Assembly: GCA_018613035.1 (NCBI GenBank)
Contig: JAGGRA010000010.1
Coordinates: forward strand, 1 to 64,000
Length of the DNA stretch: 64,000 nucleotides
Direction: 5' to 3'
Source of the DNA: Pseudomonas sp. ISL-84
Lineage (GTDB): Bacteria; Bacillota; Bacilli; Bacillales; Cytobacillaceae
Shown here: positions 42,965 to 51,137 of the stretch, one piece after another
How positions within the stretch are numbered: the stretch's first letter is position 1
Layout: each line of letters starts with the position of its first letter
Position numbers and translations under genes: made by a program
The notes under the pieces: model-generated
Seen by the model: the letters and a program-made list of their open reading frames with translations, nothing else
Databases searched by the model: none
Told to the model about the DNA's origin: nothing

Positions 42965-44481
42965 TATAATTCCTCCTTGATATCTGTATTTGAAGGCAGT
43001 GTCAACTCTTGATCATTGAGTCCTTCTTCCTTCACAGAGCTTCGTAATTTGTTATTAAATCGAAGGAGCAAAAAGGCAAGCAGGAAAGCAATTCCGAGCT
43101 GAAGCACAATTGTTCCGACATTGAATTCTTCGAACGGCTTCCACCAAGTGTCCGGATACCATGTCACACCTTGGTATAGCCACCATCCAGTCACTATGAC
43201 AAATAAGGAGGGGATAAAATATTTAATAGAATAAACCCACCACTTGTTCACTTTAATGAAGCTGACTTCATTTATTTCATCTCGCATATTTTCCACACCG
43301 TACTTAATCGCGGCGAATGCATATAAGAAACAAGAAAGCAGCAGGCCTACTCCCCAAACCCAGTCCTGATTATTGAATACCTTCATATTTAAAGCTGAAG
43401 GGATACCGCCAATAAATATTAAAGCAACGGTAAGCACGATTGCTTTGTTTCTGCGAATTCCATAATCTGATAGGTTTCTTGTGATTAGTTCTACCATTGC
43501 CACTAATGAAGTAAAGGCAGCAAAAGCCAAGGCTCCAAAAAAGGCGATTCCAAAGATGTAAGTCTGCGGCATGACATTTAGCAGCTCTACCATATAAATA
43601 AAGGTTAGACCCGTATTCCCGGAACTTGTTGCTTGAGTAATATATTCTTGTGAAGGTGCCAGAGCAAAGATAGCTGGTATGATCGTTAAACCTGCAAGCA
43701 ATTCGACAGAGTTGTTTCCGAGTCCAGCTGTTAATGAATTTTGAGCAATATCATCACGTTTCTTTGTGTAAATGGCATAGGTAGCATACAACCCCCAACC
43801 GGCGCCAACTGACCAGGCAGACTGCGATAATGCTTGAAGCCAAGTTGAGGCTTTTCCTAAATATTCCCACTGTGGTGTAAACATATAAGAAAGTCCTTCC
43901 ATTGCACCAGGCAGGGTAACGGAACGGATAGCTGTAAAGATAAGCAAGAGGAATAAAAGCGGAAGGAAAAGTTTTGACATTCTTTCAATACCCTTTGTAA
44001 CCCCGATAAATACAACAACACCACAAAGTGCGGCGGCAATAAAATGATAGATGACAGGTTCCGCTGAATGGCCAACAAAATTTTCCCACTGAGCAGCAGA
44101 ATCAATTTTTTCTGTAAAAGTTCCTTGTAAAGCTAAGATGAAATATTTAAAAGTCCAGCCTACTACAACAGAATAGTAAAAAGTAATTCCTGCTAAAACG
44201 ATGGTGATAATGGGACCGAACCAGGCAAATTTTTTGCCGATAAACTCTCCGAAGGATCCCATTGTTCCCATCCTGGTTTTTCTTCCAATAAACACTTCAA
44301 CCATAATGAGCGGCAATGACCATAGGAACAAAAATACTGCCCAGCCAATTAAGAAAGAACCGCCGCCATGCTCAGCAACCATCCGCGGGAACCTCCAAAT
44401 ATTGCCTGTACCAACAGCCATCCCCATTGCAGCTAAAATAAATCCAATCCTTGATCCCCAAACTACTTGGTTATCCTTCAA
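42964..44481 (-). CDS. NSS-family sodium-dependent transporter
   Basis: A 505-residue, about 12-helix neurotransmitter:sodium symporter. WGSRIGFILAAMGMAVGTGN IWRFP at the start is the family signature with the unwound helix 1. The C-terminal tail is charged and longer than in LeuT. TTG 44481 is chosen over TTG 44505 because AAGGGG lies 8 nt before it. With its MetS-like partner it should import an amino acid or betaine-like solute with Na+. Confidence 0.9.
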   Translation of the reverse strand: MKDNQVVWGSRIGFILAAMGMAVGTGNIWRFPRMVAEHGGGSFLIGWAVFLFLWSLPLIMVEVFIGRKTRMGTMGSFGEFIGKKFAWFGPIITIVLAGITFYYSVVVGWTFKYFILALQGTFTEKIDSAAQWENFVGHSAEPVIYHFIAAALCGVVVFIGVTKGIERMSKLFLPLLFLLLIFTAIRSVTLPGAMEGLSYMFTPQWEYLGKASTWLQALSQSAWSVGAGWGLYATYAIYTKKRDDIAQNSLTAGLGNNSVELLAGLTIIPAIFALAPSQEYITQATSSGNTGLTFIYMVELLNVMPQTYIFGIAFFGALAFAAFTSLVAMVELITRNLSDYGIRRNKAIVLTVALIFIGGIPSALNMKVFNNQDWVWGVGLLLSCFLYAFAAIKYGVENMRDEINEVSFIKVNKWWVYSIKYFIPSLFVIVTGWWLYQGVTWYPDTWWKPFEEFNVGTIVLQLGIAFLLAFLLLRFNNKLRSSVKEEGLNDQELTLPSNTDIKEEL

Positions 44482-44943
44482 ATAAACCAACCCCTTTGTT
44501 ATCAAGCCTTTTCAATCATAGGATCTAATCTGGATAGGGCACATGTTAGAATATATCGAACACGAACGGAAAGTGTTTTTCAGATATTCCTCCTTATCTC
44601 CAAAATATTATTCGATATATTTTAAAAATTCTGTATTTTAAATATATTCTTTTTGGAATCCTATATCTATGTGCATTTTTCACAAAAAATACAGATAAAC
44701 GCTAAGACTATTAGAGTATTTTTACCATATTGAGGAGTAGGGTTATTTTTATCTTTGTTATTTAATTGTAAAAAGACACAAAAATTTTTTTCTAAATGAA
44801 TGGATTATCATATATTTTACACATTTAATTCAGAAAATTTTTACTATATAATGATTTCAATATGATTCCTTATTGGGTAAGAGTTCATGATACTCGGCTA
44901 TTGGAAAATATCTATTTAAATCTGCAATAAGGCGGGGAATGAA
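44482..44943. other. Divergent spacer, about 460 bp
   Basis: Very AT-rich, holding the promoters of the NSS transporter (minus) and the DadA-like gene (plus). I see no ORF, clear palindrome or consensus promoter worth naming. Confidence 0.4.
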
Positions 44944-46224
44944 ATGACGAAAGCGATGGTTATTGGCGGAGGAATTATTGGCCTTGCAAGCGCTTTTTTT
45001 CTTAGGAAAAAGGGCATGGAGGTTGTATTAATTGACAAAGGAGAGCCTGGTGCCGAATGTTCCAGCGGAAATATGGGATGGGTTTGCCCCAGTTTATCGG
45101 ACCCGGTTCCTGCTCCGGGTTTGGTGAAGACAAGTCTTAAGTGGATGTTAAAGCGCGATAGCCCTCTCTATATTAAACCCTCAATCGTACCGTCCTTGTC
45201 CCCTTGGCTTTTGCAATTTTGGAAGTTTTGCAGTGAAGATGCCTACCAAAAAGGGTATAAGGCCGGTTTGGAATTGAGCAGGAATACCTTAAGATTGTTC
45301 GATGAGTTAGAACAGGAAAGCGGGCTTGAGTTTGAAAGTCATCGGAAAGGCCTGCTTTTTGTATTTTTAAAAGAAAGCTATATAGAAGAAAAGCTGGATG
45401 CATACCGGATTGTTGAAGAGTTTGGGCTGCCGGCACCGGCTGCAAAATCGAAAAATGAAGTTTTACAAATGGAACCTGCACTATCTGATGCTGTGGCAGG
45501 TGGAATCTATCTCTCTGCTGAGCGTCATGTTCGCCCCGAATCGCTAACTGGCGCACTAACAGACTGGCTTGTTGCGAATGGGACTGAAATCCTGTCCCGA
45601 ACAGAAGTTAAGGGCTTAATTCGGGAAGGTGATCAGATCGTTGGTGCCAGCATCGGAGAGAAAACAATTGAAGGGGATCATTTTCTTGTTACTGCGGGTG
45701 CTTGGACGGGTCAGATTTTAAACCAAGCAGGAATACCAATCCCCATGACTGCAGGAAAAGGGTACAGCCTGACTATATCTTCTCCATCCATTCAGTTTCA
45801 GCAGCCTCTATACCTTGGAGATTCAAGGGTGACAATCAGTCCGTTTGATCATTCTGTTAGAATTGGAGGAACAATGGAATTGTCGGGGTTAAATTCCGAC
45901 CTTGACCAGAGAAGAATCGATAGTTTGAGAAGCTCTGCTGCCCAGTATTTACGGTCTCCGATTCATGGAAAAGAGAGGGCTTGGTGCGGTATGAGGCCTA
46001 TGACACCGGATGGCTTGCCCGTTATGGGTATTGTTCCTTCATTTTCGAATTTATTCATTGCATCCGGCCATGCTATGAGCGGAATATCTATGGCTCTTTC
46101 AACAGGCAGTGTCATGTCTGATTTAATAGCAAGCGGTAAATCTGATATCAATCTATCTCCTTTTGCACCAGACCGATTCAAAACACAACGTTCAAGTAAT
46201 AAGGTGAGTAAAGTTACAGTATAG
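44944..46224 (+). CDS. FAD-dependent D-amino acid dehydrogenase-like protein
   Basis: A 426-residue DadA-type flavoprotein. KAMVIGGGIIGLASAFFLRK binds FAD, CSSGNMGWVCPSLSDPVPAP near residue 38 is the DadA-specific loop, and WCGMRPMTPDGLPVMGIVPS near 340 is the C-terminal motif. It oxidises D-amino acids or imino acids to 2-oxo acids, probably at the membrane. It is followed by an ornithine-cyclodeaminase-family gene, a pairing used in hydroxyproline and D-amino-acid breakdown (family knowledge). Confidence 0.88.
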   Translation: MTKAMVIGGGIIGLASAFFLRKKGMEVVLIDKGEPGAECSSGNMGWVCPSLSDPVPAPGLVKTSLKWMLKRDSPLYIKPSIVPSLSPWLLQFWKFCSEDAYQKGYKAGLELSRNTLRLFDELEQESGLEFESHRKGLLFVFLKESYIEEKLDAYRIVEEFGLPAPAAKSKNEVLQMEPALSDAVAGGIYLSAERHVRPESLTGALTDWLVANGTEILSRTEVKGLIREGDQIVGASIGEKTIEGDHFLVTAGAWTGQILNQAGIPIPMTAGKGYSLTISSPSIQFQQPLYLGDSRVTISPFDHSVRIGGTMELSGLNSDLDQRRIDSLRSSAAQYLRSPIHGKERAWCGMRPMTPDGLPVMGIVPSFSNLFIASGHAMSGISMALSTGSVMSDLIASGKSDINLSPFAPDRFKTQRSSNKVSKVTV

Positions 46225-46355
46225 CAGGGGAATATTTATAAATAACGAGATTAATATGAAATGCCGTCAATCGGACGATTCCTATAGAGTCCTCATCTAA
46301 ATAACCAGATTGCATTTGTTGAAGTTCACTAAGCGTGTTGGGAGTGGGACCATTG

Positions 46356-47342
46356 TTGATGTTAAATGAGGAAATGATTAAAGAGCTGTATTCAATGAAA
46401 GATTGTATAGAAGATGTTGAGAAAGCATTTGGATATGGGTATGGCAATAAAACGCAGACACCGATAAGAATGTCCGTTCCACATGAAAAATTTAAAGCGG
46501 AAACGTTATATATGCCATCCTATATTGAGCCGGAAAATTATACAGCTATTAAAGTTGTAAGCATTTTTCCGCACAATGCAAAAGAAGGCAGACCAGTTCT
46601 TCAAGGTGTGATTTTACTGACAGATGCCAACACTGGTGAACATGTTGCTGTTATGAATGCCAGCTGCTTAACGGTATTAAGAACAGGTGCGTCCAGCGGT
46701 GTAGCCACTAAATATTTAGCTCGAAAAGACTCCAAAACCTGTACGCTTTTAGGGTGTGGTGCCCAAGCCATCGGGCAAATACAAGCAGTAATGGCGGTTG
46801 CTGATCTGGAACATATCATATTGTTTAATCGGACAATAAAGAAGGCCGAAGCATTCAAAAATGAGCTCCTTTCTTTATATCCGGAATGGAGAGGAACCAT
46901 TTCTATACAAGCAGATCCTAATATCGCAGTTAGCAAAGCAGACATTGTGATTTGCAGTACGAAGAGTTCAACTCCACTCTTTGATGGTTCTTTCCTAAAA
47001 GAAGGGACACATATAAATGCAATTGGCTCCTATCAGCCGCATATGCAGGAGGTTGACGTTCTAACACTTATGCGGAGCAATAAAATTGTGGTCGATACGA
47101 TGGAAGGGGCTCTTCACGAAGCGGGCGATTTCCTTGTTCCACACAATGAGGGCTTATGGAGTACCGATTCCATTTACGGTGAAATCGGTGAAATTATTTG
47201 TGGAGAGATAGCCGGGCGGGGTGGGCCAGGCGAAATCACCTTATACAAATCGGTTGGCATCGGCTATCTCGATACCATGGTTGCTTCGGCAGTTTATAAA
47301 AAAGCCATTAGTGAGGGGAGAGGAGAGAACTTTACGCTTTGA
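46356..47342 (+). CDS. Ornithine cyclodeaminase / mu-crystallin family protein
   Basis: A 328-residue NAD(P)-binding enzyme with the OCD layout. VLRTGASSGVATKYLARKDS near residue 105 and TLLGCGAQAIGQIQAVMAVA near 130 (Rossmann site) are characteristic, and IGSYQPHMQEVD near 222 follows. Members include ornithine cyclodeaminase, alanine dehydrogenase (archaeal) and delta-1-pyrroline-2-carboxylate reductase (imino acid to L-proline type). Beside a DadA-like oxidase the last is attractive. TTG 46356 after GGGAGTGG is preferred to 46335. Confidence 0.82.
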   Translation: MMLNEEMIKELYSMKDCIEDVEKAFGYGYGNKTQTPIRMSVPHEKFKAETLYMPSYIEPENYTAIKVVSIFPHNAKEGRPVLQGVILLTDANTGEHVAVMNASCLTVLRTGASSGVATKYLARKDSKTCTLLGCGAQAIGQIQAVMAVADLEHIILFNRTIKKAEAFKNELLSLYPEWRGTISIQADPNIAVSKADIVICSTKSSTPLFDGSFLKEGTHINAIGSYQPHMQEVDVLTLMRSNKIVVDTMEGALHEAGDFLVPHNEGLWSTDSIYGEIGEIICGEIAGRGGPGEITLYKSVGIGYLDTMVASAVYKKAISEGRGENFTL

Positions 47343-47421
47343 AATCGGATTTCTTTCCGAAAGAACCTCCCCTGAAATTAAGTTAAATCAAGGGAGTCCC
47401 TTCCGTAGGCATAAGCTGGCT

Positions 47422-47559
47422 TTATTCCCTCAGCCGATCCGGCAATCCCTGGATCGATGACACCACAACATCGAGTTTGGCTTCGATTCTGTTCAGCAGA
47501 AAAAGCGTGACAACGATTGGGAAGCCAAGTTCGCTGATTAATGTGACCATCTGTTCCAT
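47422..47559 (-). CDS. YvrJ-family protein
   Basis: A 45-residue membrane peptide: MEQMVTLISELGFPIVVTLF then LLNRIEAKLDVVVSSIQGLP. The GFPIVVTxxLLNRIExKLD pattern is the YvrJ signature. AAAGGAGCAGACATC precedes the ATG. The gene is last on the minus strand after DUF2922 and a terminator, and DUF1659-DUF2922-YvrJ is a recurring Bacillus trio of unknown function. Confidence 0.85.
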   Translation of the reverse strand: MEQMVTLISELGFPIVVTLFLLNRIEAKLDVVVSSIQGLPDRLRE

Positions 47560-47605
47560 GATGTCTGCTCCTTTCTGGGTGCCAGGCACCCTATAATACA
47601 TTTAT

Positions 47606-47641
47606 AAAAGAGGCCGGTTCAGAAAGAAACCGGCCTCTTCG
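47606..47641 (-). terminator. Terminator between DUF2922 and YvrJ genes
   Basis: AAGAGGCCGGTTTCT / AACCGGCCTCTT on the minus strand with TTTAT. It separates YvrJ from the two small genes. A short palindrome (GGGTGCCAGGCACCC) lies at 47578-47592. Confidence 0.8.
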
Positions 47642-47643
47642 GA

Positions 47644-47862
47644 TTATACTAATTCATATTCGGTTACATTGCGCTCAAGCAATCTGGCTCCTTGTGCCTG
47701 AACAAAGTCACCGCCATTGCCATCAAAGGCATTGGCTGCAATAATTTGGTCCATAGCTGCCTTGACAGCAATTGGATCAATTGGCTCCTTTGGGTTATCA
47801 ATCGTTAATTTGGACGGCTTTCCCATATCGGAAAGGAAAGTCAATTCTAACGTTTTCGCCAT
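47644..47862 (-). CDS. DUF2922 domain protein
   Basis: A 72-residue protein: MAKTLELTFLSDMGKPSKLT, IDNPKEPIDPIAVKAAMDQI, ending ERNVTEYELV. The TLELTF...GKxxxLTIxxPxExI pattern is DUF2922. It follows the DUF1659 gene after a 44-nt gap with AGGTGAAAT-type ribosome site. Both are small soluble beta/alpha proteins that are always found together in Bacillaceae (family knowledge); no function is known. Confidence 0.88.
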   Translation of the reverse strand: MAKTLELTFLSDMGKPSKLTIDNPKEPIDPIAVKAAMDQIIAANAFDGNGGDFVQAQGARLLERNVTEYELV

Positions 47863-47906
47863 TCTATTTCACCTCCCCTGCAAGTTTAAGATTGTAATAG
47901 AAAAGA

Positions 47907-48125
47907 TTAGCCTACGATATCGAAGCTGTCATTTTTATTAATTGCTGCCAACGGGTAGTTAGATAGTGAAGCAACAGCTTGTCCCACCGTATAGAGCTGG
48001 TCAGGTGAAGCTGATTGCTTTAGGCTGCTGTAGGTTTTTGACTTATGAATAGGTTTCCCTTTTTCATCCAGACCCGTTTCAAAAACCAGGCGAAGCTTCG
48101 TATCGATGATATTTGCTTGTGCCAT
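47907..48125 (-). CDS. DUF1659 domain protein
   Basis: A 72-residue protein beginning MAQANIIDTKLRLVFETGLD with KPIHKSKTYSSLKQSASPDQ, the DUF1659 pattern. ATG 48125 follows AGGAGGTGA; GTG 48134 lies inside that site. It comes 83 nt after the sigma factor stop codon, so the small genes may be read from the sigma-factor promoter. Confidence 0.88.
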   Translation of the reverse strand: MAQANIIDTKLRLVFETGLDEKGKPIHKSKTYSSLKQSASPDQLYTVGQAVASLSNYPLAAINKNDSFDIVG

Positions 48126-48208
48126 GTTGTTCACCTCCTTTCACTTTCTATATACGTTTTGGCGGGCAATATGGACAGGGTGATTTTAAAAGATTTAAGA
48201 AATGCATG

Positions 48209-48721
48209 TTAGAACAGTAAGTCTTCCAATCTTCCGCCTTTAAAGTTGAATACTTTTAATTTATCCCGGGCTCCCTGGCGCCAGGCTTTGACAGCAGAAA
48301 GGGAGACGTGTTCTTGAACGGCAATTTCCTGTACAGTCAGGTGATTTTCGAGTGTATAAATCAACCATTTTTTCTGGTTTGCCGTCAAGGTACCGCAGAT
48401 TGATAAAAGATCATGGAGAAATGTGGACGGGCTTTCATGCAGATGATCCTCTATGACTTCCCAGAATTCTTCATCGGGATATACATAGCGTTCTAAATAT
48501 GCTGATTGTCTCGTTAATTCATTTTGCATTTTCCCTTTCACGTAACCGAAAGCATAGGAAATAAAATTCCCTTTTTCTGAATTGTAATTCTCCCATCCCT
48601 GCCAAAGGCTAATGAGCCCAAGCTGGTAGAATTCATCTCTGTTTTTATAAATGCTAAGGTCATTCATAATTCTATGGATCATCGGTTCATATTGTGCTGC
48701 CACTTGCTCAAAGCTTTCCAA
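48209..48721 (-). CDS. Sigma-70 family RNA polymerase sigma factor (short, region 2 and 4)
   Basis: A 170-residue sigma factor. Residues 1-75 are region 2 (YKNRDEFYQLGLISLWQGWE and FISYAFGYVKGKMQNELTR), residues about 100-160 are region 4 (LTANQKKWLIYTLENHLTVQ, VSLSAVKAWRQGARDKLK). It lacks region 1 and most of region 3, so it is an ECF-sized or SigO/ComX-like factor. Start TTG 48721 after AAGGG. It is followed by DUF1659, DUF2922 and YvrJ, whose genes are probable targets or partners. Confidence 0.85.
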   Translation of the reverse strand: MESFEQVAAQYEPMIHRIMNDLSIYKNRDEFYQLGLISLWQGWENYNSEKGNFISYAFGYVKGKMQNELTRQSAYLERYVYPDEEFWEVIEDHLHESPSTFLHDLLSICGTLTANQKKWLIYTLENHLTVQEIAVQEHVSLSAVKAWRQGARDKLKVFNFKGGRLEDLLF

Positions 48722-48822
48722 GTTAGTATCCCTTCAGGAAAGCGCGCTCTCAAAGTATTCCCGGGTAGCTTAAACATAGCGGGATTAAGATTTTTTTGCG
48801 AATCGAAAAAAAGTCGAGTTTT

Positions 48823-48868
48823 GGAGAGTTTACCACCTAAACTCCTGAGTTTAGGTACCAAACTCCCC
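48823..48868. promoter_or_regulatory. Large inverted repeat with four GAGTTT half-sites
   Basis: GAGTTTA-ccacc-TAAACTC is followed 2 nt later by GAGTTTAGG-ta-CCAAACTC. The two together form one 46-bp inverted repeat with 18 of 22 arm positions matching. It lies between the winged-helix gene and the sigma gene (both minus). On the minus strand a CTTTTTTT tract follows about 10 nt after the stem, so a terminator role is possible as well as operator or promoter. Confidence 0.75.
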
Positions 48869-48914
48869 GAAAGAAGGGTCTAACTCGCCGATTTTCGGGA
48901 AAAATTCACTTTTT

Positions 48915-49727
48915 TTATTTTTTGTAAAAAAAGGTTAGGGAGAAGTCGTCTTGATTCCCCGCAAAGCCCATTTCGAACAGGTCTTCAAAGTAAAGTTCCT
49001 CCAGTTTTCTGTTCAAAATGCCGTAAAAGTATGCAATCGGTTTTGCAACCTTGCTGGTTTTCATTTTGCGGATCAGTTGTTTGAAAGAATGAATGGCCGT
49101 GTTAAGCACCCCGGTGCTATCTTGCTCGCGGTCGTTTCTATAAGCTGCAATTGCGGTCATTCTCCAAAACTCTTCGATTTGTTTTGCTTCTGGGAAAAAG
49201 TATTTCACAGCATCTGCGAATGATGTAGGAACTCGATCGCTAGTATAAGTGTAGTCGAGCCCGGTATCGCTACGTTTTTTATTCTTTTGATTTTTATTAG
49301 TTTTAGAAAGATTAATGGTTTTATTATGGTGGTTCATTTTTTTCTCCTCAGGTGGTTCACTCTTGGGAAAGCAATTGAAAATATATAAGTTGCTGGACTG
49401 TGAACCATTCTTTCTTTCTGTTTCACGGACTGTAAAGATACCTAACTCTGTTGCTTTTACAATCATCCTCTTAAAAGTAGAACGGGAAATTCCATTGCCG
49501 TTGTATTCCTCGTGGATTGCTTTAAGAACGGTACCGATCTTTGCATTGGACACGCCGGGAACCTTTGCTGCAAAACGAGCCAGCCTTTTTAATCCTACAA
49601 GCTCCCCCTTCGAAAACTTGTCCTTATTCACCGCAAGCCACATCTCTAAATGACTATTAAACTCCTGAAGGTTCTTAAACTGGGAAAACTGTTCAAACTG
49701 ATCAACATTGCCTGATTTTAAATTCAT
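48915..49727 (-). CDS. Winged-helix protein with a Rep-like N-terminal domain, unassigned
   Basis: A 270-residue protein. Residues about 50-125 are a winged HTH (VSNAKIGTVLKAIHEEYNGN, GISRSTFKRMIVKATELGIF, then TVRETERKNGSQSSNLYIF). A Lys/Asn-rich linker (KTINLSKTNKNQKNKKR) joins a helical domain containing FADAVKYFFPEAKQIEEFWR. The layout resembles plasmid or phage replication-initiator-type proteins, but I cannot name a family. ATG 49727 follows AAGGGTGGTG. Upstream partner of the sigma-factor group. Confidence 0.7.
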   Translation of the reverse strand: MNLKSGNVDQFEQFSQFKNLQEFNSHLEMWLAVNKDKFSKGELVGLKRLARFAAKVPGVSNAKIGTVLKAIHEEYNGNGISRSTFKRMIVKATELGIFTVRETERKNGSQSSNLYIFNCFPKSEPPEEKKMNHHNKTINLSKTNKNQKNKKRSDTGLDYTYTSDRVPTSFADAVKYFFPEAKQIEEFWRMTAIAAYRNDREQDSTGVLNTAIHSFKQLIRKMKTSKVAKPIAYFYGILNRKLEELYFEDLFEMGFAGNQDDFSLTFFYKK

Positions 49728-49902
49728 ATAAATGCACCACCCTTTCACCTTCTATATACAGTTGAGGGAAGGGAAAGGTCAGGGTGAATTTTAGGGAAAT
49801 GTGTCGAAATGGTGAACGAGCGGGGTTTTCGGGATTCAAAGAGAAGCAGACCAAAGTAAAAAGAAGCTCAAAGCAACGACAATGGGGAGACAGAGGAAAA
49901 AA

Positions 49903-50021
49903 GGCCGTCATAAAGTTCATGACGACGTTGATGGGAAGATTGAGAAGAAAAGGTCGTCATAAAGGGTTCGTGGCGACAATTACTGGACGGGCATGTGAAA
50001 AAAAGTCGTCTAAGTTGACGA
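49903..50021 (+). repeat. Three GTCGTC inverted-repeat units
   Basis: GCCGTCATAAAGTTCATGAC at 49904 and GTCGTCATAAAGGGTTCGTGG at 49954 share GTCATAAAG and each folds back on itself; a shorter unit GTCGTCTAAGTTGACGA lies at 50005. They sit in the divergent space upstream of the winged-helix gene. No ORF is supported in 49728-50053. Confidence 0.6.
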
Positions 50022-50053
50022 TTAATAGAGCAAAAGTTTTCTTCTCAACATTC

Positions 50054-50110
50054 TTGACAATGATAATCATTTTCACTTAAACTGTTCTTAAGCATTGATA
50101 ATCATTATCA
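50054..50110 (+). promoter_or_regulatory. Promoter with two Fur boxes
   Basis: TTGACA at 50054 with a TTAAAC-like -10 at 50077. TGATAATCATTTTCA (50061-50075) fills the spacer and TGATAATCATTATCA (50096-50110) is an exact 7-1-7 Fur box downstream. Iron-dependent repression of the following small gene is expected. Confidence 0.85.
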
Positions 50111-50179
50111 TTTATAAAAAATTGATATATTAAAAAATTTTAAAGGGATACCTTGAACAATTGAATCGGGGAGGGGTAT

Positions 50180-50293
50180 ATGACGAGCATAATCTATATT
50201 TGTGAATGGTGTGGTTTTATTGAAGAGGCTGAGGATGAAAGTTACCACTGTCACTGCCCTTGTTGCGGATTAGAAGATATCGAAGCTGTTTAG
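50180..50293 (+). CDS. 37-aa zinc-ribbon/rubredoxin-like protein
   Basis: Reads MTSIIYICEWCGFIEEAEDE then SYHCHCPCCGLEDIEAV. Two Cys pairs (CEWC and CPCC) plus His suggest a single bound Zn or Fe. GGGGAGGGGTAT precedes the ATG. It is the first ORF behind two Fur boxes, so it is made when iron is scarce and may be an iron-sparing or metal-handling protein. No family name known to me. Confidence 0.78.
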   Translation: MTSIIYICEWCGFIEEAEDESYHCHCPCCGLEDIEAV

Positions 50294-50364
50294 GTTAATA
50301 GTCATTAAAATACATACTTCAGATACAGGTTCACTTAATAAGATTGAAAATAGGAGAGAAGAAA

Positions 50365-50769
50365 ATGAATGAACATTATATAGCTATAAACACATTTCAA
50401 CATGATATTGATTGCTTTTGTCCGGATGCTTATCATGCATTCTCGATCACGATCCCAAAAGGAAATCTAATCGAAGTCACTCCTGAACGTAAATTTACGA
50501 TGGCAAAAGGCTGGTATGTTTTTGTTGTAATTAATGAACAACATGCCTTCTATATGGCCATTGAAGATTTGGAGCAGTATATAAAGAACGAAAACATCTT
50601 ATCTTCGATGGATCTAGACCTTAAAATAAACTTTCTGCAATTTAAGATCGATCAGGACCTTGAAAGAGGTGATGAATCATCTTTTGCAATCCACACTAAC
50701 TTGTTAAATGAATTACGCAAGCTTAAAGTGGAACTGGCAAATCATTTAAGTACTATTACTGTGGGCTAA
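50365..50769 (+). CDS. IDEAL-domain protein
   Basis: A 134-residue protein. The first half is beta-rich and unassigned (FSITIPKGNLIEVTPERKF). The C-terminal LQFKIDQDLERGDESSFAIH then LLNELRKLKVEL matches the IDEAL domain, a short helical Bacillus module. TAGGAGAGAAGAAA precedes ATG 50365; the longer frame contains that site. It follows the Fur-linked zinc-ribbon gene by 71 nt and is possibly in its transcript. Confidence 0.75.
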   Translation: MNEHYIAINTFQHDIDCFCPDAYHAFSITIPKGNLIEVTPERKFTMAKGWYVFVVINEQHAFYMAIEDLEQYIKNENILSSMDLDLKINFLQFKIDQDLERGDESSFAIHTNLLNELRKLKVELANHLSTITVG

Positions 50770-50783
50770 TAGGTAGGCTCTTT

Positions 50784-51045
50784 TCTCAAAGATTGTTGTT
50801 TTTACTTATAAATTCAGCCCGTTGATTTCCGTTGCGGGCACTCAGCGAACCCGCGGGGAGGAGTGGAAGCCTAATCGGCTTCGCCTGTGGGCTCTCACGC
50901 TCCCTCACTTCCCGCAGGATATTGAAATTGCTTCTTTGAATAAACACCGCACGAAGGAAATGCGGTAGCACCTCCGCTACAGTCAACTTAGAGGCCAAAC
51001 TAAGTTAGCTTGCCCAAAAGCAACAAACTTTACGAAAACAGCCAA
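50784..51045 (-). repeat. Dispersed repeat copy 4 (longest)
   Basis: Reverse-complement of copies 2 and 3: its right end AGCAACAAACTTTACGAAAAC matches the left end of copy 2, and GGCTTCGCCTGTGG matches their GGCGAAGCC block. It has about 260 bp and an internal inverted AAGTTAGCTTG segment. Non-coding; lies between the IDEAL gene and the DtxR-type gene. Confidence 0.85.
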
Positions 51046-51137
51046 AACCATAAAAACAACCAGCAGACAAAAACGCATGGATAATGATGTAATCGATGCG
51101 TTCAAATTGACCTTTATGTAACTAAATTATTGCCGAA

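Noticed and set aside
47578-47592. GGGTGCCAGGCACCC as a specific operator
   Set aside because: The GTGCCAGG(C/T) sequence also appears in the 42.8-kb terminator and at 41.37 kb, so it looks like a common scattered hairpin piece rather than a regulator site.
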